Below are positions 22,932-33,402 of a DNA stretch of 64,000 bases, piece by piece. The position numbers and the translations under genes are program-made. The DNA is taken from the NCBI GenBank assembly GCA_036936605.1, contig JAUPFV010000002.1, forward strand, positions 250,191,305 through 250,255,304, written 5' to 3'. The notes under the pieces are model-generated. The model saw nothing but the letters and a program-made list of their open reading frames with translations, had not been told where the DNA came from and made no database searches. Numbering within the stretch: position 1 is the first letter of the stretch; each line of letters starts with the position of its first letter. Origin of the DNA: Limnanthes douglasii subsp. nivea (lineage: Eukaryota; Streptophyta; Magnoliopsida; Brassicales; Limnanthaceae).

Positions 22932-23255
22932 TCAATTGCGCACCATAGGTACTGTCTTCTGTGTACCTATGGTGCACAGGCCACGGTACCTATGGTGCAC
23001 AGTCCGGTGTACCGATGGTACACCACACTGTGTACCGATGGTGTCATGCATCGGTCGGTACATAACATGCCGACCGGTGCATGGTACCATCGGTAAAAGG
23101 GGTGGTACCATCGGTACATGCCCCCTTTACCGATGGTACCCTGCACCATGGGTACGCCTTCTTCAGTACCCATGGTGCACGCACTGTTGTACCATTGGTA
23201 CGCAGTAGTGTGCACCATAGGTACTACTGACTGCGTACCAATGGTGCAAAATAAG
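22932..23255. repeat. hairpin island 2, spacer between the two minus-strand genes
   Basis: A train of short GC-rich hairpins with stems such as gcaccataggtac, accgatggtac, gcaccatgggtac and gtaccattggtac, each followed within 10-40 nt by its complement. It uses the same gcacc-n-ggt theme as islands 1 and 3, but with different stem sequences. Confidence 0.85.
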
Positions 23256-23662
23256 TTGTATTTTTTTTAAAATTGTTTTGTTTTCGTTTAAAAAAGTAAG
23301 TCTTGGGGCATGGATTTAAGTGAATGTTATGGTGTTATTTTTGTCTAACGGGTGATGAACATTGTTAAATAATTGTTATAAAGGATTTATTGTAAGAATG
23401 GTGCGACTTATGTTCTTTTGTGGAATCTCAATTAAAAAAACGAATTTAACTTAAGTACAAGAAATCTAAAAGAAACAATAGAAGCAATAGATAGTAGATG
23501 TCATAAGTCATAATACAAAGTAGATGTCATAATTCATAATACAAAATACGATAGTGAAACAACTAAGAAGTCCATGAGAATGAAATATCACAACAAAGCT
23601 AAAACAAGTCCAATAATGAGGACAAACAACCAAGGAGGGAAAAGCTGCAGGACTTGATCTCC
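23256..23662. other. AT-rich MULE spacer downstream of the PMD gene
   Basis: No ORF or structured motif that I can support; probably 3' UTR sequence of the PMD gene. Confidence 0.4.
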
Positions 23663-26263
23663 TCACCTAAGCGCACCCGCTTCCCCACGCTCTACAGGCA
23701 TAGTAACAATCGAGCGAACATCGTCTAGCAATCTGTCGTCCGTGGTACGTGGTGGTGGAGTAATAGTATGCCAACCATACTCAGCCAGGTACCTCCAGTA
23801 GGTGTTCGTCGCAGACTGTCTATACGTGGCAATGGTAACTGTCAATCGATCCTCAGAAAGCAAGTGCTGACGCCAATCTAGCCATGCGCTCTCTCGCCAC
23901 GTGTACCTCGCTAGATCTCCTTTCCTGTAACCCGGTCGTAGTACAAGTGGGAGTTCGGGCTCATCCTGAACCCGTCCAAACTGGCGCATAACCCGATCAG
24001 GCATGTAGCCCTCGACCGTGCTCATCATCCGCAAAGGATAAACGATGGTGCGGATCTCCTGCACGGGGAACTGGACTCTAATGTTCTGGTATGGCTCAAA
24101 TATCACCTGTTCCAAAACAATAAAACAATTAGACTGTTTTAAAATCCTAAAACTTAATATCAAAATGTTCATGCCAGATAAAATTTAAAAACTTACATCT
24201 GCCTCCTTCTGATCAGCAAGGAGAGTACGGACAACCGATTTGGGGCGGATGTTTTGCCCAACAATCCGCTTCGGTAGCCACTTCAAAATCCTAGGCTGCC
24301 TCGCTACGTGGTCAGCATTCTTTGAGGCCCTAAACGCGGGGAAGTGGTCGTAAATCCAGCAATCGAGCATAGTTACAAATTCATAAAGGTTATGCTTCGA
24401 TGCTTTCCAAGCATCACCCAAAAGCACGGAAAAGGAATGCCAATGCACTCGTACCCCATGCGATGTCCCACAACCCAGAATCCATATTCACCAACCCGTA
24501 CAAGTAGTCAGCCTTGACGCTTTTCTGACTAGTATCCGCAAAAATAGTGCAACCAAATAAGAACATAAGGTATGCTCGTGATACCTGGCGGATAGTCTCA
24601 GCATCAGTCTCCTCAACGTAGCGACCCCTGGTAAAAGTCTCCCGCAGCCACTTGATCTTGAAGCCAACGCCTCTGGTGGACTGTGTCTCTGCGCGGACCT
24701 CATCCACTGTCAGACCTAACATACTAGCATAGTAGCTGTATGCCTCATCACGTGGAGCCGTGACTATATCCAGGGTCCGACCAACTACAGGGAGACTTGT
24801 AATGCAGCTGACATCGTCGAGCGTAATCGTCATCTCCCCAAATGAGAAATGGAACGTGTTGGTCTCATGATGCCAACGCTCAACAAAAACCTCATCAAGC
24901 ACGGAGTGTGTGAAGTACTGAGGCAGTTGGGCTATAAGAGGACCGAAAAGAGTCCGCGCCAAAAATCGCTGCACATCTGGCTGAGCACTAAGGTCTCACA
25001 TACGAAGCACATTATAATGTGCCTGTATGCCTAGTGTAGTGCGACCCTATAAATAAAAAACTAAGTCAGAACATAATAATAGTAAAACCTTAGACTAGAC
25101 GTTTAATAGTTAGGTACTTACCTGTCCTATGAAGACGTGGTACGCCTCATGCTCCTTGTAGTCAGGAAACAGAGGTATCTTGTTGCATTTGAGAAATGCA
25201 AACGTCTTCCGCTGCTCCTCAGTGTGGATAGCATCGATATGCTCCTCATCGATGGTGTCCTGCTCAGGGTCCCCAGTGGCATCCACCCTGTCACTAACGT
25301 GTGGTGGATGTGTACTAGTATGCGCAGGGGACAGAGCTCTGCGAGCAGGAGAGGGAGGTGGTGGATCACTAGCAATGGGAGGTGGTGATCGATGTGATGA
25401 CGACGTCTCTCGCCGTGAGGAGCCTCCACCTCTGATATCAATGTCCGCAATCTCTGTGGCTTTTTCCTTCCTCTTGCCATGCTTGATTCGGCGCAAAGAC
25501 CGATCACTCCGTATCTTTTCCTCCTCCTCCCTAAGACGAATAGTCTCAGGGTCCTCAGGTAAATCTCGTCCGCGCTTGGCATCGCGGACCCGCTCATCCT
25601 CAACGGCCCGTACAGTCTTAATACTCTTCCCCGGCGGTGGCGGACGTGACCCAGGGGGATACGCCCTGGATCGAGGAAGATGTCGCTCCTCAACCGCGTC
25701 TGACCTACAAAAATACAAAACAAAGCACGAAATTAATAACAGTAACATACAAGGTAACCCACAAAATTAAAATCATCAACACTCTAATACGCAACCGAGC
25801 TAACTTTATAAAGTAATTTCTTATAAATTTGAAGTTTTTTTAAAAAAAATGCAAAAGTAAAACACAATTTGGGTATTTTTTTAAAAAAAATCAGCGCACC
25901 ATAGGTACGCAACAAGGCGAACCGAGCGGCACGGGGGCTAGTGCCGCTCGGCACGGGCACTGTGTGCCGCTCGGTACACAGCAGGTGTACCGAGCGGCAC
26001 ACCTACTCGCACCGATGGTGCTGCCCAAGGCGCACCACCGGTGCACTTTGCCGGCCATTTTCCAGCCGGCAAGTTGGCTGGAAAATGGCCCCTAAATCCT
26101 ACAATTTTTCCAAATTTTACTCCCTAATTCTAACCTAAACCCTAAATTCAACCCTAAATCTAACGCAAATCTAAAATTCATACCTAAATCTAACAAAATT
26201 AAGAAACAAATTTAGTTTAGGAACTTACATAGGTGGCGGTGGGGGGTTTTTGTTCTTGACCAT
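23663..26263 (-). pseudogene. plant mobile domain (PMD) protein carried by the MULE
   Basis: Four exons on the minus strand (26229-26263, 25122-25704, 24197-25046, 23663-24106) give about 636 residues with GT-AG junctions. Exon 2 is a charged, proline-rich low-complexity linker. Exons 3 and 4 form the aminotransferase-like plant mobile domain, with LTVDEV, ITLDDVSCITSLPVVGR, LRETF, AYLMFLFGCTIF, a following AWGTSALAFL and RVMRQFG. PMD proteins occur in transposons and as host genes of the MAIN/MAIL type needed for silencing and meristem function. Exon 3 has a TGA at 24996-24998 (CGA Arg is the likely ancestor) and a 1-bp frameshift near 24424, consistent with its length of 850 rather than 849. 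Otherwise it is well preserved. Confidence 0.8.
25895..26090. repeat. hairpin island 3, intron 1 of the PMD gene
   Basis: Hairpins include gtgtgccgctcggtacac with its complement nearby, gtgccgctcggcac, and a perfect 15-bp stem ggccattttccagcc (26053-26067 with 26076-26090). The last stem shares ggaaaatggcc with the small MULE at 12877. Confidence 0.85.
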
Positions 26264-26537
26264 GATGAAGGAGGAGGAGGAGGAGTGGTGGTGGCTCGCC
26301 GGAAAATTTGAGAGAGTAGTGAGAGTGTTTGAGCGAGATTTTAGAGATAAGTGAGAGATGTGAGTGAAGTGAGCGAAAGTGAAGTTTAAAAAGGTGTGGG
26401 TGAAGTTAGTTTAAAAAATGGATTATATACCCACAAAAGGGTATTTTTGGAAAAGAAAAGGGTATACTTAGATCACCTTTGGGTATACTCAAAATTGGGT
26501 ATACTTAAACCTGAATTGGGTATATATAGCTTGAGCC

Positions 26538-26546
26538 TTTGATATA
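26538..26546. repeat. 9-bp target duplication, right of large MULE
   Basis: Second copy of tttgatata, matching 18344-18352. Confidence 0.9.
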
Positions 26547-26910
26547 TAGCAAATAATGAATAGTACAGTAAACTGGTGAACGACAATAAAATACGATAAA
26601 GGGTAAAAATCTAAATGAAAATTAAGTGAAGATATAAAAAAAATTGTAATATTGGATATATTTTTTAATTTAATAAAAAATATTATATGAACAATCGCAC
26701 TTCAAAAAATATAATAAACGTTACCATAAACCGGTAAAGGATAATAAAATATGATAAATAGTAAAAATCTAAATGAAAATTAAATGGAGATATAAAAAAA
26801 TGTATTATTGGATACAATTTTTTAGTATAATAAAAAAAATTATATGAACAATCACACATAAAAAAACTAAATTTATAAAATTTTAAGACATATAATTACT
26901 AAAAAAAATG
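26547..26910. repeat. diverged tandem repeat left of duplication copy 2
   Basis: Two units of about 158 bp share gtaaaaatctaaatgaaaa at 26603 and 26761, with similar flanking sequence. The stretch is very AT-rich with no coding potential. It differs completely from the sequence left of copy 1. Confidence 0.7.
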
Positions 26911-27340
26911 AACATACGAAACTAATCTAAAATAAGCTCGAGACTCGATTTTTAGCTTAAGAAGTGGTTATTGTTACTTTACCTCGATTTTTAGCTTAAG
27001 AAATGGTTATAACTGTTTTTAACAATTTTTAGTCTAAAAAGGGTTAATTATCCATTTGGTAATTCCAGGATAAGTTCTGTAATTATGATTATACTTTGAT
27101 GAGTAGCGAGAAATCTAGCTTTTCGGAACCTGAAACGTAAGTTCGAACTTGATTCGGATTGTTCATAAATCATAATACTACTTTATCATCAACGTGGCAG
27201 GTTCTCTACCCGAGCCTCTATCCTATGCTCCACCACCATTATCATTAAAACAAACCCCAGTAGGCACGACTACAGAGATACCGTCTCCATATTCTTGCGA
27301 TCGGCGACACACAGACTTCTACGCCGGCGAGAGCTATACA

Positions 27341-28691
27341 ATGCTGTCACTAACCGCCACAACGGCGCCATCGTACACGAATATCCCAATCCGAAGGCGA
27401 TTCATCGTGCTAGCAGATACCTTCCCTTCGTTTTTGCCCAAAGAAGTCGATAGAATCCAAGACTCGTTCGCCCGAAGTCTCGCTGCCAGAATCCAGAGGC
27501 TTCCTGTGAATGTAACCTTCTTCGCTTTTCATACTTCTTTTATTTTAGCGTTTGATTTCAGGTTGTTGCTGAATTCGGTGATTTCATGTTGTAGTTTCAT
27601 TCAGAATGTTAACCGGATTGACACATTTGCGATTCCTCTAGTTTTTAGGTTTTATCGATGAACAAGCATCGTATAACTCTCTGGATCACGTTGAATATAC
27701 TGGCATTGTTTCCTCAATGAGGAATAGTTTCTACTATAACCTGTACCAGACCTAGTCGATTACTTGCGGCTTTACTATGACTGTGGCCAGATTTGGCTAC
27801 CTTAATTAGATGTTCAAATGAATTTACTTCTTTAAAGTAAAGACTTGCGAGTAATAATGATTTTTTCCGGAAAGTTCATGAAGACAGTTACATATATAGT
27901 AAGTAATCGTTGGGTTTCTCATTGGGCATTATCAGCACAGCAGATTATCTTTGATGAGTTTCCTTTATGGTTGGAAAGGTTAATGTATTTGGCTATAGTT
28001 ATCAACACCTACTACTCACAGTTTTTCGTTGCCTAATCTGCAGGTCAGCTTCTCGCAAAGTTGCATCATGAGTAGTTGTGTAAAGCCATCAGTGCAGAAG
28101 GAAACAAGTCCTGTGGTTCTCCTACACGGATTTGACAGGTTCACTGCTATGTTAAACCTATGTCTTTCTTTTGAAAAGTTTCAGTATGTGTTTCTTAGTT
28201 CGCTGCATCTTAGTCAGTTCCTGTTTAGAATGGAGATATGCATACCCACTGCTTGAGGAAGCTGGGCTGGAGACTTGGGCTATTGACATCCTTGGGTGGG
28301 GTTATTCCGATTTAGGTTCGTTTCATTTATACTCGAAGGTTGTTTTCATAAATAAGAAGTGAATTTGTTATGTTTCCTTCTTACTTTTATTAGAAAGCCT
28401 GCCACCATGTGATGTATCATCCAAGCGCGAGCATTTTTACGAGGTATAAGACTTGTTATCTAAATTAACTTCATTGTGTAATAAATTTACAAGGCTTTTC
28501 ATTTATAGTTTGCCTTATGCTTGCCATATATTTCAATGTAAGGTTTAGCTGCACCATTATTATACATACCCAGTGAGTATGTATTTTTTGCTTGAGGAAG
28601 CTGGTCTTTAGACATACCATTATTATTTAGCTCGGAATTTCCAATACTAAAGAAATCAAATATTAGTTATGTAGTGTCAAAAGAGCACAAT

Positions 28692-28772
<81 letters not shown>

Positions 28773-28855
28773 TAATTTTATGTTTTAAATTTTTAATATT
28801 AGTTATCTTTTCCTTTCTTTAATAAAACAATTAACAAAAGACAGTTTGGCCGAGC

Positions 28856-28919
<64 letters not shown>

Positions 28920-30473
28920 TATCTTTTTCTTAGTTTAGTTTTCCTCTTTGTTCTCTCCAACCTATCTTCATTGCTTGTTTTATTTTAATCATTTTGAGCT
29001 TAAAATGTTTTGGTACTATGTTACCACAGCCCTTTAACATTGTTGTTGTTTTTTTCAGTATTATTCTTTTAACTACTTTTTATTTCTCATTTTCTTTGCT
29101 TTGGTTGTTTGATTGTTGTTTGATTGTTGTATGTTTGCCTCTTAAGTTAGTCGATATAACGAAAGTCAATAACAATTTAATGTTCTATTTTTACATGGGT
29201 TTTATATATAAAACGATCTTGAACCATTACTTCAGAACTCATTTACCAAACGATCTGCAGCTCTGGAGATCCTACATCAAAAGGCCTATGATTCTGGTTG
29301 GACCTAGCCTTGGTGCTGCTGTAGCAATAGACTTTGCATTTAACCATCCGGAAGCTGTAATAATGCAAATGAATTCCACCTTTGATCTTGCAGCTCCGTG
29401 GAGAGAAAAATGGTCTTTTAACTCATGTCGTGAATTTTCAGGTCGAGTCACTAGTTTTGGTTGATGCAAGTGTCTATACAGAAGGCACCGGTAACTTAGT
29501 AAAGCTACCAAGATCAGCCGCCTATGCTGGTGTAAGTTCTCTCAACTCTTCAAGCTTTATATATTAGCTTCTTCTAAGGATTCAAACTATACTTGTCTGT
29601 TTGGATCAGGTGTATTTATTGAAGAGTATCCCATTGCGTTTGTATGCAAATTTTCTGTGTTTCAAGGGTTTATCATTGGGTAAAAGCTGGGACTATACTA
29701 ATGTGAGTTTCTCCGTTTGTTGACTGATTTAGTTAAAAGCATCGTGAAGCACCAAGTAAATTCTTGATATTTTATCTAGGTGGGTCGCCTGCATTGCCTG
29801 TATTCTTGGTGGGAGGATGCAACCGTAAATTTTATGACAAGCGGTGGATACAATGTTATTCCTATGATTGAACAGGTATATGTATAGTTTTTCCTCTTTC
29901 AATGTATTGTATGGTTCACTTTTATCCAAGAAAATGGTAGTGACAAAAGGTTGAGGCGGACTATTGAAATTTATGCTCAGTCCTAATGGCGATGCTAGCA
30001 TGGTTAGGTTTATAATTTCCTATCATGATGTGAAGAATGGTTTGTTTTCCTGTTATATCTCTCCAGATACAGCAGAAGACACTCATAATATGGGGTGAGG
30101 ACGACCAGATCATTAGCAACACGCTCGCACTGGTTAGCACTGTTTTTTTCTCTCTCTCCATAAACCATACTTTTGAGTAGTCAATATCTATTCCCGGATA
30201 ATTCTACCTTTCGACAGTGAAAAAATCAACATAATTTTTTTTTTGCTTATTTTGCAGTTGATTTGATTGAGTTATTTAAATTTCTATACAGTAAAACTTA
30301 ATATGCATGGTTTGCAGAAACTACAGAGTGACTTGCCAAATGCAGTTTTACGCCAAGTGCCGGATTGCGGTCACCTTCCACATGTGGAAAAGCCTGCTTC
30401 TGTTGCTAGTATGATCTTAGAATTTGTCCAGGCTACTTGCCCTGAAAAGCTCATTGCTGGTCATACAAATTAA
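27341..30473 (+). CDS. alpha/beta hydrolase-fold protein, copy 2 (10 exons)
   Basis: The exons are 27341-27511, 28044-28138, 28218-28315, 28394-28443, 29261-29356, 29442-29531, 29610-29702, 29780-29875, 30067-30132 and 30318-30473, joining in frame to about 336 residues. The Ser-Asp-His motifs (GPSLG, GEDDQI, CGHLPH) are as in copy 1. Exon 7 has Lys in CFKGLSLGK where copy 1 has Thr; Lys is probably ancestral. Other coding differences seen are silent. The gene keeps downstream sequence and converges on the X8-domain gene. Substrate and location are unknown; the fold covers esterases, epoxide hydrolases and C-C hydrolases. The N-terminal start remains uncertain for the same reason as in copy 1. 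Confidence 0.88.
28693..28772 (+). tRNA. tRNA-Leu (UAG), copy 2 first gene
   Basis: Identical over the cloverleaf to the gene at 2663-2742, with anticodon UAG in loop tttaggc. It lies in intron 4 of hydrolase copy 2. Confidence 0.95.
28840..28919 (+). tRNA. tRNA-Leu (UAG), copy 2 second gene
   Basis: Tandem partner of the preceding tRNA with a fully paired T stem (gtggg with cccac), unlike its counterpart at 2810-2889. A TTTTT terminator follows. Confidence 0.95.
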
Positions 30474-30485
30474 GCTTCAGTTATT

Positions 30486-31019
30486 ACTTTCTTGTGTAAT
30501 CTGCTAAGATTTTATAAAAAGGGTTAGTTCATATCAAATGCGCTTTTTCAGTAATAAGATCCTATAAGGTCAGGTTAATTTTGAGTTCATATCAAATGCA
30601 CTTCAGTAGTAGTATCCTATAAGGTAAAGAAAGAAATGCATAAACAAAATCACCAAAACTGGAATTGCTGTGGTACATATGTGAACTTTTCACTTGTAAA
30701 AAATTATCTACCATAAAAGTTCCACATATGACATTTTTACACACAATTTTGAGAGTAAAAAAAACACAGGAATAACAAGATTATACTAATGAATATTAAA
30801 ATAAAAATAGAAATCAAATAAGAAAAAGACATTGATTCAGATATACAAAAGAAAAATCTAAAAAGAACGATGATAAGAGTCTTCCTACCCGAATAACAAC
30901 CACAAAACCAAAAAAAAAAAGAAGGGAAAAGCCCCTAACGGGTGAGGGATGGTTGCTCTCCTACAGTATTAGTAACGTGGCAAAATCTCAACCGTAACTT
31001 CATGCATCCAATACTTCCT
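30486..31019. other. convergent intergenic region
   Basis: 3' UTR and spacer between hydrolase copy 2 and the X8 gene. The phrase gttcatatcaaatgc followed by a cctataaggt phrase occurs twice (30527-30570 and 30585-30625), a small local duplication. Confidence 0.5.
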
Positions 31020-31559
31020 CTACAAAATAAAGCCCGAAAACCAAAGCGTGAGCACCAAAGAGAATGACAAGTTGGTTGCCTTGACAAACACAGCCACAGC
31101 AGCATTGTCATTGATACTCGAGGTTGGTCCGAATCCTGTCCCAGGGAACACCGAAGGATTTGTTCCTGTGGTTGTAGGTGTCATTGACGAAGGCGGTGTC
31201 ATCGTCGAAGGTGTGGTTGTGCTTGGTGTAGTTGGTGTCGTCGGTGTCATTGTGTTGCTGTAATAAAACCCAATGAAACAACAACAATTTAATTCTTTGC
31301 TCTTCATAAATCTTACCATTTTCACTTTTTTCTAATACAAAATATAGTATGATTCAGAACCTAGCTTCGTCATAGTATCATGTATGTGATTATGAAGCTA
31401 ATAAGTCATAACAAAAAGACAAAGAACATATGAAAACATGAACATCAAAACACAGCTGTAATGACAAAGACCTGTTTGGTGTTGAGGAATAAAGTATGCC
31501 AATAAAGGTTTCAATGCCATCATGATTACTTCGGATCTAGGCTTAATATTTACCATCAA

Positions 31560-31606
<47 letters not shown>

Positions 31607-32809
31607 GCTTATATCACTTTCAATTTCAACGACCTTTTCAAGTATTACAGGTTTTTGATAAAAACACTTCTTTTCAAGAATTACAGGCTTGATAAAAACA
31701 CTTTTCAACTCTACCAAACAGTGAATCAAGAAAGAAGCCAGAATGCTATACTAATTTTTTCATGAACTTTTGCCGAAACTCAGTTCAAATCGACAAAGTC
31801 GATTAAGATAATCTACCATACCAACACAAACAGAGTTGTCTGAGCCAACGATTAAAAAACCAGACATAAGCAATAATTAGTAGTTCAACAAATCTGATAT
31901 CGACAAGAGTGAAGTTGATCCAAAAGCTTGAACAATGAAAGCTGATTAGTACATACCTAGGACCAGTAGGATACACACACCCATTAGTCACAGCTGAAAA
32001 TGAAACCAAGAACTAAAATCAGAATCAACTCTATTAAAAAGTAATCACAACTTTCAGACAATGAGAGAGAGATTTAGTTACTTGTAGGAGGATTGGAACT
32101 AGTAGTAGCAGTGGATGTGAAATCACAAGTGCCAACAGCTTGGCCTTTGTTCTGGTAAAATGTGTTGACCGCAAAATCACAGTGACTCTTGAGAGTGTTG
32201 GGCTGGAAACACCCTCCCTTTGTTAGTATGGCTGAGCAGTCACCGCCGTGTCCACAAGCATAGTCTATGGCATTTTGATACGCTGTACTGCTCATCCCAT
32301 CTTTACACAGACAGTAAACTGCAGCATCTATAAAATCAAAACAAAACAAGAATATAAGTACATATGGTGGTTTGCATTGCATGTCAGAAAGTAATCAACT
32401 TTGGATCTCTTGTTCTAAAAAAAGCAAAATTTGTTTGACAACATCAACAAAGATAGTGTTTTGGTAAGGATAGTTGTATATATTATACAAATAGACATCA
32501 AGGTACGAATTTTAATGAGTATACTCAAAAGGAATCAAATCTATTCAAGCAAGCATTCTATTTTGAGATTGAGTAATAACAAACCCAGAAAAGGAGCAGA
32601 AACCCCCCAAAATAGAAGATTTATAAAATGACAAAGATCTTGGATAAAAATAGCTATATTCTCTTACAAAGCTTCTATAGATTAGCAGGAAACGGAAAAA
32701 TCACCAAAAATATGCAAAAATCCAGGAGCTTACTTGAGTGTCCTGCCATGGTCAAGAAAAGCAACAAACCCAAGAAAAATGCCATCATGGTAGAAAGATT
32801 GAGTGACAT
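31020..32809 (-). CDS. X8-domain GPI-anchored protein, plasmodesmata callose-binding type
   Basis: Four exons (32734-32809, 32082-32327, 31957-31993, 31020-31257) encode 198 residues. Residues 1-25 are a signal peptide (hydrophobic core MMAFFLGLLLFLTMAG). The X8 (CBM43) domain follows with six cysteines in the expected pattern: YCLCKDG, YACGHGGDC, GGCFQPNT, SHCDFAVNTFYQ and GTCDF. A Thr/Pro/Ser-rich linker and a hydrophobic tail (LSFSLVLTLWFSGFIL) end the protein, as expected for a GPI anchor. Family members bind callose at the cell wall around plasmodesmata and restrict cell-to-cell movement. All junctions are GT-AG and no lesion is visible. It is the clearest intact single-copy host gene in the window. 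Confidence 0.9.
31563..31603. repeat. (TA)n microsatellite
   Basis: About 20 uninterrupted TA units in an intron of the X8-domain gene. Confidence 0.95.
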
Positions 32810-33402
32810 AGCAGGAAGAAATTAACAAACTTTGAAGAGAGTTGGCACCAAATGTCTAACTAAAATGCTAAATTTAATAAAGAGAGATAAAGATATGAAA
32901 GGTAAGAAGGTAAGGGAAGGGTAAACAACAGAGTGAATATTGGTGGGTGTGGCTTCAGTATTTTATAAGCACACTTTTATAATTTGATGTAGATTACTGT
33001 TTGTATGTGACTATTATTTTATTGGTTTTAAGAGAGAGAGAGAAGGGCTTTCTTTTGGGGAAAAGAGCAAGTTTTTGTCATGACTTATGACACCATGTAA
33101 AATATGACTGTTGTATGTGTGAAGTGTACTGTGATGTTTCAAACGGTCATAAACTCATGTGGATGATCAAAACTTAACCATGCCTTGCCTGCGTGGTTTG
33201 GTTTGTGGTTCCTGTGGAGATATATGGTGAGAATGAGATCCGTTTATCACTTCTCCAATCATTTAAAATTCGAAAACTTAAAAGACTAGTTTCGTTTTAT
33301 TATGTAATTGTTGTAGCTAGATGAAGAATAATTATGGACTAAATATATGAAAATAATAACATTACTTAGAAAGTGATTGAGTAATTTTTAGTTTAAACGA
33401 AT
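32810..33402. other. upstream region of the X8 gene
   Basis: Promoter-side sequence for the minus-strand gene. A minus-strand TATAAAA-like box (read as ttttata near 32961) is a plausible but unproven promoter element. Nothing else was recognised. Confidence 0.4.

Larger units (their letters stand above)
18353..26537 (+). mobile_element. 8.2 kb MULE with transposase-OTU, orphan and PMD genes
   Basis: Terminal inverted repeats share acccaattcaggtttaag followed by tataccca. The outermost bases are gggtatggc at the left and, inverted, ggctcaagc at the right. A perfect 9-bp target duplication flanks it. It carries one plus-strand transposase/protease gene and two minus-strand genes that converge on it. 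Additional ataccca motifs repeat inside both ends and may be transposase binding sites. Exact ends, intact target duplication and only a handful of lesions indicate a fairly recent insertion. Confidence 0.92.
26911..30485 (+). repeat. segmental duplication, copy 2
   Basis: Direct copy of 880-4467. Here the block continues at its right into unique sequence with its own 3' region, so this is the better candidate for the original locus. Confidence 0.95.

Noticed and set aside
22851..23218. Open frames in hairpin island 2
   Set aside because: Same cause: repeated palindromes. The translations are repeats of the same few residues.
25137..25770. Plus-strand ORFs of 83 and 196 codons opposite PMD exon 2
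   Set aside because: Mirror of a low-complexity, Pro/Arg-rich coding exon. The minus-strand frame has proper splice sites and joins PMD exons.
31048..31263. Plus-strand ORF rich in Val and Gly
   Set aside because: It is the reverse of the Thr/Pro-rich linker exon of the X8-domain gene.
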